Positions 1-5,653 of a stretch of 8,240 bases of DNA are shown here, one piece after another. This DNA comes from a bacterium (lineage in GTDB: Bacteria > Vulcanimicrobiota > Vulcanimicrobiia > Vulcanimicrobiales > Vulcanimicrobiaceae), in NCBI GenBank assembly GCA_021807645.1, contig JAKBCP010000020.1, positions 1-8,240 of the forward strand, in the 5' to 3' direction. How positions within the stretch are numbered: position 1 is the first letter of the stretch; each line of letters opens with the position of its first letter. The position numbers and the translations under genes are program-made. Under the pieces are notes generated by a model. That model saw only the letters and a list, made by a program, of their open reading frames with translations, had not been told where the DNA came from and ran no database searches.

Positions 1-338
1 TAACGACGCTCGCCGGTGACTCCGCAGCCGGCGGTTTCGTGGATGGGAGCGGGACCAGCGCCCGATTCTCCTCGATTGGCGGCGTCGCGGTCGATAGCAA
101 CGATGGGAATCTCTACGTTACCGATACGTACAATCGCGCGATCCGTCAGGTGACGACCGCGGGACTCGTCACCACACTCGCCGGCTCCGATCCCCCCACG
201 GTCACAATCGGATATGCCGACGGCTTCGGTTTCGCCGCACGGTTCTCGGGCCCCGACGGAATAACGTATAACTCGGGGACGAATACCCTCTACGTAACAG
301 ATACCGGAAATTACTCGGTCGTGCAGGTGCAGCTATGA
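1..338 (+). CDS. NHL-repeat beta-propeller protein, C-terminal part (5' end outside window)
   Basis: The reading frame is open from base 3 to the TGA at 336-338; the first internal GTG (39) is not a convincing start because typical blade sequence (TTLAG, FVDGSGTSARF) already precedes it. Two NHL-type blades are visible. Each has the order ARF, then GG/DG-[IV]-[AT]-[VY]-[DN], then NLYVTD or TLYVTD, then a NxxIRQV-like end and a VTTLAG linker. NHL propellers are usually rigid binding or scaffold domains, often extracellular in bacteria, so a ligand cannot be named. The last blade ends in VQVQL right at the C-terminus, as expected if the propeller closes there. The stop overlaps the start of the next gene in an ATGA, so the two are almost certainly co-translated. 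The blades closely resemble those of the downstream protein, suggesting tandem duplication. N-terminal signals cannot be seen. Confidence 0.85.
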   Translation, partial: TTLAGDSAAGGFVDGSGTSARFSSIGGVAVDSNDGNLYVTDTYNRAIRQVTTAGLVTTLAGSDPPTVTIGYADGFGFAARFSGPDGITYNSGTNTLYVTDTGNYSVVQVQL

Positions 339-2296
339 AATCGCTTCTCCGCCCGTTCGCCGGGCTCGCCATCGCACTCATCGTCGTCTCCTGTGGCGGA
401 GGCGGTGGCTCGTCGAGTTCCTCGCTCGTGCCGAATGTACCGCCCTCGGGGCCCGCGCCGCTTGGGAGCGTGAAATTACAAATCAACGTGCCGCCGAAGA
501 GTGCGACGACGGGGCGTGCACCGGCATATGTGTCGCCGGCGACCGCATCGGTGAGCGTTGCGATCGACGCCGGTGCGCCGACGGTTCAAAACCTCTCGCC
601 GAGTTCGCCGAATTGCTCGAATGCAGGCACCGCCTATCCGTTGCTCTGCACGGTGACGCTGAGTGCGAGCGCCGGCGCGCACATGGTGACGATCGATACC
701 TTCGATCAACCCAATGCTGCAGGGAGCAGCCTCTCGGCGAATAGCATCAGCGTGACGTTCGTCGCCGGTCAGACGCCGAGCGTTCCGGTCGTGCTCGCGG
801 GCGTGCCGAAGTCGGTCGCCATCTATCCCGCCGGTTCGGCGAGCAACGTGCAGATAACGCCGACCAACGGGCTGATCTTTCTCGCTGCGCAGAGTGCGCT
901 GCCGATTCTCGTCGAGGCGCTCGATGCCGACGGAAACCCGATCGTCGGCCCCGGCGCGCCGACGCTGCAGGTCAGCGTCACCGGCGCAACGGCAGGCGCG
1001 GGAATCGCCGTCAGTGCCTCCTCGACGAACAACCCGAACGCCTACACGATTTCGTCGACCGGCTTAGGAAGTGCAACCTTAGCGGTCGTTGCGACGCCCG
1101 CTTCCTCCGTCGCCGGATCGGCGATCTCGCTCAATACGCCGATGAGCGCGGCAGCGATGGTGAGTGCGCTTGCCGGCAGCGAGACCCGCGGCTACCTCGA
1201 TGGTACCGGCGCGACCGCTCGTTTTTCGGGGCCGGAAGGCATCGCATACGATCCGAGCGACGGTGATTTCTACGTCACCGACGCCTTCAACAGGTCCATA
1301 CGCCAGGTGACGGCGGCCGGCGTCGTCACGACGATCGCGGGGTCAGCTCCGCCGTCGGGTATATCCGGTTTTGCCGACGGATCCGGCTCGAGCGCTCGCT
1401 TCGGTGTGCCGACGGGAATCGTCTACGATCCCATCGATGGGAATCTCTACGTCACCGATGCCGGTAACTGCGCGATCCGACGGGTGAGCCCCGTCTCGCC
1501 CTACACGGTAACGACGGTCGCCGGCGAGCAACCTGGGAGGCGCATTTGTAAGAACCTCAACGCGACGGGAAACGCAGCGCGCTTTCGCGACGTTATGGGC
1601 ATCACCGTCAATCCGACGACCGGGACGCTTTACGTCACCGATCCACGGAACGACGAAATTCGTTCGATTACCGTTCCCGGATACGTCGTCAGTACGATTG
1701 CGGGCTCGCGTCACGGAAATTACGGGAGCACGAGCAGCAGTAGTAGCAGTAGCAGCAGTAGTAGTAGCAGTAGTAGTAGCAGCAGCCGCGGCATTACCCA
1801 CGTTGGTACCTACACCAACAATACAACCGGCACGTCGGCAACCTTCAATTTCCCCGTCGGCATCGCGTACGATACGAGCAACGGCGATCTCTACGTCACC
1901 GATTCGGATGACTGCGCGGTTCGGCAGGTCTCGACGACCTCACCCTACGCCGTCACCACGCTAGTCGGCCCCTCGCCGTCGGCCTGTGGATTCGCCGATG
2001 GCAGCGCGACGACGACGTTGATGAACAACCCGCGCGGCATCGCCTACGATCCCGACAACGGCGATCTCTACGTCACCGATACCTTCAACAATGCGTTACG
2101 ACAGATCTCGCTGCCGTCGGGTGCGGTAACAACGGTCGTCAACGTCGCGTCGGGGCAACGCCGCTTCGGGCTCGTCAACGGTTTTGGGCCGGTGGCGCTC
2201 CTTTACGGACCCGCAATGCTCGTTTACGATTCCGCACTCAAGAGCCTCGTTATCACCGATCGTAGCGATAACGCCATTCGTCAGGTTGCGCTTTAA
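335..2296 (+). CDS. Surface lipoprotein with N-terminal beta-rich region and six-blade NHL propeller
   Basis: The product is 653 residues. The ATG at 335 overlaps the previous stop (ATGA) and has an AGG (325-327) seven bases upstream. The N-terminus is a lipoprotein signal: MKSLLR, a hydrophobic stretch, then the lipobox VVSC with Cys20 as the predicted lipidated residue, followed by a Gly5-Ser5 tether. Residues about 45-270 are Ala/Ser/Thr/Val-rich with no motif I recognise, probably beta-sandwich-like. Residues about 276-653 hold six NHL-type blades, each with a GIAYD-like strand, an LYVTD-like strand (FYVTD, LVITD in two) and [AI][IL]R[QRS][VI]; six blades would close one propeller. Between blades 3 and 4 sits an 18-residue polyserine run (residues 467-484). 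No catalytic motif is visible, so a binding or scaffold role at the cell surface is inferred. Its neighbours are another NHL protein and two further lipoprotein genes in apparent operon. Confidence 0.88.
   Translation: MKSLLRPFAGLAIALIVVSCGGGGGSSSSSLVPNVPPSGPAPLGSVKLQINVPPKSATTGRAPAYVSPATASVSVAIDAGAPTVQNLSPSSPNCSNAGTAYPLLCTVTLSASAGAHMVTIDTFDQPNAAGSSLSANSISVTFVAGQTPSVPVVLAGVPKSVAIYPAGSASNVQITPTNGLIFLAAQSALPILVEALDADGNPIVGPGAPTLQVSVTGATAGAGIAVSASSTNNPNAYTISSTGLGSATLAVVATPASSVAGSAISLNTPMSAAAMVSALAGSETRGYLDGTGATARFSGPEGIAYDPSDGDFYVTDAFNRSIRQVTAAGVVTTIAGSAPPSGISGFADGSGSSARFGVPTGIVYDPIDGNLYVTDAGNCAIRRVSPVSPYTVTTVAGEQPGRRICKNLNATGNAARFRDVMGITVNPTTGTLYVTDPRNDEIRSITVPGYVVSTIAGSRHGNYGSTSSSSSSSSSSSSSSSSSSRGITHVGTYTNNTTGTSATFNFPVGIAYDTSNGDLYVTDSDDCAVRQVSTTSPYAVTTLVGPSPSACGFADGSATTTLMNNPRGIAYDPDNGDLYVTDTFNNALRQISLPSGAVTTVVNVASGQRRFGLVNGFGPVALLYGPAMLVYDSALKSLVITDRSDNAIRQVAL
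1157..2293 (+). repeat. Six tandem NHL blade repeats inside the lipoprotein gene
   Basis: Six in-frame units of roughly 150-220 bases each encode one propeller blade. The most conserved stretch is the 15-base core CTCTACGTCACCGAT encoding LYVTD. It is exact at 1445-1459, 1889-1903 and 2066-2080, and has one or two changes at 1268 and 1628; the sixth blade is more diverged (LVITD). The previous gene carries related cores at 111 and 288. Spacing between blades 3 and 4 is enlarged by the polyserine insertion and the Thr/Asn-rich segment after it. Confidence 0.8.
1733..1786 (+). repeat. (AGY)18 trinucleotide tract encoding polyserine
   Basis: Eighteen consecutive serine codons, nine AGC and nine AGT, in an irregular order. 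None is a TCN codon, although TCG and TCC are common for serine elsewhere in this gene. The restriction to AGY points to growth by replication slippage of a trinucleotide rather than selection for serine alone. It encodes residues 467-484 in the loop between NHL blades 3 and 4, so length changes would stay in frame and alter only a surface loop. Confidence 0.9.
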
Positions 2297-3593
2297 GCCC
2301 GGCGCGTGCAACGCCGCCCTCGCGGCGGCGTTTGCGTTGCTCGCAGGCTGCGCGCACGCTGCGCCGCGCGATCGTGCGCTAGCCGGAAGCTGGTCGCAGT
2401 ATCAACGCAACCCCGCTCATAACGCGGTGCTTGCACGCGGCTCGCTTGCGGTGAGCTGGAAGTATGACGCGCGAGCGCAAATCAACGGCGGGCTCGCCGT
2501 CGTCGGCGAACGCGTCTTTCTCGCTACTTTCACCGGCGAGATGATCTCGTTGCATCTCGCGACGGGAGCGCTTGCTTGGAAGCAGCACGCCGATAATCTC
2601 GTGATGAGCACGCCGGTCGTCGCTGATGGGATCGTGGTTTTCGGCACCGGGCGCAACGGCGCATCGGGCGGTACGAACAAAAGTTTCGTCTATGCAGGTG
2701 GCGCCGCGACCGGCAAAACGATCGACTTCTGGGGACGACGCGCGGGCGACCATCTGCTTGCGTTCGACGCCGCGACCGGCGCGCGCCGCTGGGCCTTCCG
2801 CACCGCCGGTGAAGATATGCCCTCAGCGGCAATCGTCGGCGGGCGCGTCATCTTCGCCAACGGCGACGCACACGCATACGCGCTCTCGCTCCGTGCCGGA
2901 AAAGCGCTCTGGCAACGCAGCCTCGGCGGCATTGCGACGATGGCGTCGACGAATTTCGCTGCCGGGAGAGTCTTCATCTCGGTCTGCTATGATGCGATGC
3001 AACGCGCGCAGAGTTTAGCGCTGGCACCGAGGAGCGGACGCATCCTCTGGCGAGCACCCTATGGAAACTGCGATTCGGCGCCGACCTACGCGCGCGGCCG
3101 GCTCTTCCTCAGCGGCGTCTCCGGGAATCGCGCCGCCTTCGGTTACGGTGCGCGCGCGGAGATCGCCGCGCTCGACGCACGGAGCGGCAAGCTGCTCTGG
3201 ATCTATCGCAGCGCGCATGCGCGCCCCTATAGCAAGGTCGGTTCGAGCGAGCGCGCAATCGCCGGTGCGTATGCGGGGGGGCTTTACTATCAGCCCGTTC
3301 CGACCGCCGATGAGTTGCTTGCTTTCGACGCGGCGAGCGGGGCGCTGCGCTGGCGCTTTCGTTCGAACGGCGCGATCAAGATGAGCCCGGTCGTTGCGGG
3401 TGGGCATCTTTTCGTCGGTGACGCCGCCGGGCTGCTTTACACGCTCGATGCACGCACCGGTAAATTGCTGGCGGTAAAAATGTTCGCGTATCCCTTTGCA
3501 ACCGCGCCGCCGGTGCTCGTAGGAAAGACCCTTCTTCTGGTTAACGGGAGGTACGTGTTCGCGCTTCCGCTCGCTCGTGGAGAACTGCGTTGA
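2286..3593 (+). CDS. PQQ-like (BamB/quinoprotein-type) beta-propeller lipoprotein
   Basis: From the TTG at 2286 the product is 435 residues. This start is chosen because it gives a clean lipoprotein signal (MRFK, an Ala/Leu-rich core, lipobox LLAGC with Cys22). The frame also opens at TTG 2184, but that would add 34 residues overlapping the previous gene and bury the signal. Repeated PQQ-type blade motifs occur about every 40-50 residues: GALAW near 94, FDAATGARRW near 159, GKALW near 205, SGRILW near 250, ALDARSGKLLW near 296, FDAASGALRW near 347 and LDARTGKLL near 387. These fit a seven- or eight-blade propeller of the PQQ_2/PQQ_3 type. I see no dehydrogenase cofactor or metal site, so a binding or assembly role is more likely than alcohol dehydrogenase activity. 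The start overlaps the upstream stop by 11 bases with no good Shine-Dalgarno, implying translational coupling. The stop overlaps the phosphoesterase start. Confidence 0.87.
   Translation: MRFKPGACNAALAAAFALLAGCAHAAPRDRALAGSWSQYQRNPAHNAVLARGSLAVSWKYDARAQINGGLAVVGERVFLATFTGEMISLHLATGALAWKQHADNLVMSTPVVADGIVVFGTGRNGASGGTNKSFVYAGGAATGKTIDFWGRRAGDHLLAFDAATGARRWAFRTAGEDMPSAAIVGGRVIFANGDAHAYALSLRAGKALWQRSLGGIATMASTNFAAGRVFISVCYDAMQRAQSLALAPRSGRILWRAPYGNCDSAPTYARGRLFLSGVSGNRAAFGYGARAEIAALDARSGKLLWIYRSAHARPYSKVGSSERAIAGAYAGGLYYQPVPTADELLAFDAASGALRWRFRSNGAIKMSPVVAGGHLFVGDAAGLLYTLDARTGKLLAVKMFAYPFATAPPVLVGKTLLLVNGRYVFALPLARGELR
2310..2332 (+). other. Strong hairpin just after the NHL gene, inside the next signal-peptide coding region
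   Basis: Perfect 9-bp inverted repeat AACGCCGCC / GGCGGCGTT (2310-2318 and 2324-2332) with the five-base loop CTCGC, starting 13 bases after the TAA at 2294-2296 and followed by only one further T. It resembles an intrinsic terminator without a proper T tract. It also encodes the Ala-rich hydrophobic core of the next signal peptide, so alternating GCC and GCG alanine codons could create it by chance. A role as a partial terminator or a translation-coupled attenuator is possible but unproven. Confidence 0.45.
3579..3583 (+). promoter_or_regulatory. Ribosome binding site for the phosphoesterase gene
   Basis: GGAGA lies six bases before the TTG at 3590. This spacing supports the TTG, which overlaps the previous TGA, over the in-frame ATG at 3614. 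Confidence 0.65.
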
Positions 3594-4957
3594 TCCTGCG
3601 CCGATTCGTTGCAATGTTGTTGCTCTGCGCGCTCGCGGGCTGTGGCTGGTTCGAGCCGGAGCAAACTTTCGTTGCCCAGGCGCGGCTTCACGTGAAGCAT
3701 GTCGTGATTATCGTGCAGGAAAACCGCAGCTTCGATAATCTCTTTCACGATTTTCCCGGTGCCGACACGGTTGATTACGGCTACGCGCACGATGGAACGA
3801 AAGTGAAGCTGAAACCGGTGCCGCTCAACGTGCAGTTCGATATCGGCAACGGCATGCGGGGGTTTAAACTCGCCTACGACCATGGGAAAATGGACGGCTT
3901 TGATTTGCGCAAAATCGGCCCGCGCCCGGGCCTAAAAGTACCGCTCGCCGATATCCAGTATCCCGAATACGCATACGTCCCGCACGACGAAACGAAGCCG
4001 TACTTTGCGATGGCGCACCAATACGTGCTTGCCGACCGGATGTTTCAAAGCAATATCGACCAGAGTTTCGTTGCGCATCTTTATTTAATCGCCGGGCAAG
4101 CAGCGCATTCCGTCGACCTTCCGAATGGCTACCCATGGGGCTGCGACGCACCGGTTGGAACCACCGTTGGGATCCTCGATAACGAGCGCACCATGATCGA
4201 TCGCGAGCCACCCTGCTTCAAACTGAAAACACTGGGGAACGAACTCAGCGCGAAGCATCTGTCGTGGCGATACTATGCACCGAAGATCGACAAACCCTCG
4301 ATGTGGAGCCGTTATCAACGTTGGATCGATCGGCATCATCATCCGCGCAACGCCCCGGATTTCGGGCAAAACTGGTCCTCGTACGACGCGGTCTCCAACG
4401 TTCGCTACAGTAAATTGTGGAAGCGCCACGTCGTTTCGCCGCCGAGCCGATTCATCGAGGATGTGCGCAGCGGACATCTTGCCGACGTTTCGTGGGTGAT
4501 TCCGGATTGGAAGAACTCCGATCACTCGCTCTCGCGGTCGATCACCGGGCCGTCGTGGGTGAGTGCGCTGGTCAACACGATCGGCGAGAGCAAGTATTGG
4601 AAGAACACGGTCATTCTTATTACGTGGGATGATTCCGGGGGCTGGTACGATCACGTCCCACCGCCGCAACTCGATTTCGATGGATTGGGATTCCGCGTTC
4701 CACTGCTGGTGATCTCACCGTACGCAAAGCGCGGCTATGTCTCGCACGTGCAGTATGAATTCGGGAGTATCCTGCGCTTTACCGAATCGGTGTACGGCCT
4801 CGGGCATCTCGCCGCGAGCGATCGTCGCGCGAACAATCTGCGCGATGCGTTCGATTTCTCGCAGCCGCCGCGCGCGTTCTCGCCGATTCCCGCGCCGTAT
4901 CCGATCGAGTATTTCTTGCGCCAGAAAGCCTCGGGGATTCCCCCCGACGACAACTAG
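3590..4957 (+). CDS. Phosphoesterase family (AcpA / phospholipase C-like) lipoprotein
   Basis: The 455-residue product has the hallmarks of the phosphoesterase family PF04185, which includes bacterial phospholipases C and the acid phosphatase AcpA and hydrolyses phosphate mono- or diesters outside the cytoplasm. The N-terminal metal-site motif is ENRSFDNLF (residues 44-52). The C-terminal one is WDDSGGWYDHV (346-356), followed by FRVPLLVISPYAKRG and the FGSILRFTE segment. The nucleophile is probably Ser159 in DQSFVAHLYLIAG, by analogy with family members; this is inference. The signal ends in the lipobox LAGC (Cys18), giving a lipoprotein rather than a Tat-exported soluble enzyme as in many relatives. 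The TTG start overlaps the upstream TGA as TTGA and has a good GGAGA; an ATG at 3614 would leave too short a signal. It is the last gene of the operon, and the true substrate is unknown. Confidence 0.92.
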   Translation: MILRRFVAMLLLCALAGCGWFEPEQTFVAQARLHVKHVVIIVQENRSFDNLFHDFPGADTVDYGYAHDGTKVKLKPVPLNVQFDIGNGMRGFKLAYDHGKMDGFDLRKIGPRPGLKVPLADIQYPEYAYVPHDETKPYFAMAHQYVLADRMFQSNIDQSFVAHLYLIAGQAAHSVDLPNGYPWGCDAPVGTTVGILDNERTMIDREPPCFKLKTLGNELSAKHLSWRYYAPKIDKPSMWSRYQRWIDRHHHPRNAPDFGQNWSSYDAVSNVRYSKLWKRHVVSPPSRFIEDVRSGHLADVSWVIPDWKNSDHSLSRSITGPSWVSALVNTIGESKYWKNTVILITWDDSGGWYDHVPPPQLDFDGLGFRVPLLVISPYAKRGYVSHVQYEFGSILRFTESVYGLGHLAASDRRANNLRDAFDFSQPPRAFSPIPAPYPIEYFLRQKASGIPPDDN

Positions 4958-4960
4958 CGC

Positions 4961-5006
4961 GCGCAGCTGTCACGCCGAGTAGGGCGCAGCTGTCACGCCG
5001 AGTAGG
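4961..5006. repeat. Exact tandem duplication of a 23-bp unit
   Basis: The unit beginning GCGCAGCTGTCACGCCGAGT and ending AGG occurs at 4961-4983 and again, identical and with no spacer, at 4984-5006. It lies between two convergent genes and runs into the hairpin at 5005-5019 and then GTATCGAGGG. The combination of TGTCACGCCGAGTAGG, a small hairpin and CGTATCGAGGG recalls the dispersed 'GTCATCCTGAG...CGTATCGAAGG' type of intergenic repeat found in several soil phyla. That family link is from memory and unproven. Confidence 0.88.
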
Positions 5007-5019
5007 CTGCGCAGCAGCC
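5005..5019. terminator. Hairpin in the convergent gap, possible bidirectional terminator or REP core
   Basis: GGCTGC / GCAGCC (5005-5010 and 5014-5019) form a 6-bp stem with the loop GCA, flanked by CGA and TCG that could pair further out. It sits between the ends of the phosphoesterase gene (4957) and the rmlC-like gene (5044). There is no T tract on either side, so intrinsic termination would be weak. Confidence 0.4.
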
Positions 5020-5043
5020 GTATCGAGGGCGAGCACGCGGCGT

Positions 5044-5565
5044 TTAACGGGGCAGCGGTAGGTTGGCGGCGTCCTTCGCGCTGAGAATCGGCGGCATGGT
5101 CAGCGGCCAGGCGATGCCGATCGTGGGGTCGTTCCAGGCGACCCCGAACTCGCTTTGCGGATCGTAGAGCGCGCTCTGCAAGTAGTGCAGCACCGTGCCT
5201 TCGGCGAGCGAGAGAAAGCCGTGCAGGCACCCGGCGGGGATGTAGAGCTGCGTGCCCTCCTCGGCGCGGAGATCGCAACCGTACCACTGCCCGAAGGCTG
5301 CGCTCCCGGGGCGCGCGTCGACGATGACGTCGAAAGCGTCGCCCGCGAGCACCTGCACGATTTTACTCATGCGCGGATCGCCGTGCAGCCCGCGTAACAC
5401 GCCGTAGCGCGAGAGCGAGACGTTCTCTTGCACGAAACGTTCGGCGATGCCGACGGCGGCGTAGCGCTCGACGCTGAAGCTTTCGCGGAAGCTTCCGCGT
5501 TCGTCGGTAAAGATGCGCGGGCGCAGCAAGAGGGCGCCGGGGATAGGCAGCGTTTCAACGTCCAC
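5044..5565 (-). CDS. rmlC: dTDP-4-dehydrorhamnose 3,5-epimerase (RmlC family)
   Basis: RmlC epimerises C3 and C5 of dTDP-4-keto-6-deoxyglucose in dTDP-L-rhamnose synthesis in the cytoplasm. The 173-residue cupin fits the family length (about 180). Visible signatures are FTDERGSFRESF near residue 19, VLRGLH with the catalytic-base His61, Lys68, GDAFDVIVDAR, QLYIPAGCLHGF, a Tyr134 matching the catalytic Tyr, and WNDPTIGIAWPL with the active-site Asp146. The usual LRGLHYQ is LRGLHGD here, so a related nucleotide-sugar 3,5-epimerase is possible. The GTG at 5563-5565 is chosen for the GGAG five bases upstream and for its match to family N-termini; the open frame extends to 5730 but would run into the neighbouring gene. 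No rmlA, rmlB or rmlD is in view. It lies 88 bases downstream of the GH64-like gene on the same strand, with a hairpin between. Confidence 0.9.
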   Translation of the reverse strand: MDVETLPIPGALLLRPRIFTDERGSFRESFSVERYAAVGIAERFVQENVSLSRYGVLRGLHGDPRMSKIVQVLAGDAFDVIVDARPGSAAFGQWYGCDLRAEEGTQLYIPAGCLHGFLSLAEGTVLHYLQSALYDPQSEFGVAWNDPTIGIAWPLTMPPILSAKDAANLPLPR

Positions 5566-5570
5566 GCACG

Positions 5571-5574
5571 CTCC
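5571..5574 (-). promoter_or_regulatory. Ribosome binding site deciding the rmlC start
   Basis: On the minus strand GGAG precedes the GTG at 5565 by five bases (CGTGC). No comparably placed site exists for the longer open frame. Confidence 0.65.
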
Positions 5575-5593
5575 ATTCGCGCGTACGCACGGA

Positions 5594-5617
5594 GGCCCTG
5601 GGACGAATCCCAGGGCC
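5594..5617 (-). terminator. Perfect 10-bp hairpin with UUCG loop between GH64-like gene and rmlC
   Basis: Arms 5594-5603 and 5608-5617 are perfect complements (GGCCCTGGGA / TCCCAGGGCC). Read as minus-strand RNA the loop is UUCG, a stabilising tetraloop. It begins 36 bases after the GH64-like stop and ends 28 bases before the rmlC start. No U tract follows on the minus strand, so it may be a weak terminator, a stabilising mRNA 3' end, or an attenuating leader for rmlC. A shorter exclusive hairpin (5610-5614 with 5618-5622) overlaps one arm. Confidence 0.6.
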
Positions 5618-5653
5618 CCTGGTCTTTCCGAGTCGGCCTCGAGCCGTCGCGGT

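Noticed and set aside
1733..1786. On/off phase-variation tract
   Set aside because: The unit is three bases, so length change keeps the frame; it can only alter loop length.
1343..1801. 152-residue minus-strand open frame rich in Ala/Thr, opposite the NHL gene
   Set aside because: It is the antisense reading of the blade repeats and AGY tract; no ribosome site and no recognisable domain.
2286..3593. PQQ-dependent alcohol dehydrogenase
   Set aside because: Far shorter than such enzymes, with no visible cofactor-binding or metal-site motifs or cytochrome c CxxCH; only the generic blade motif is present.
4961..5006. CRISPR-like repeat
   Set aside because: Only two copies with no spacer between them; a simple tandem duplication.
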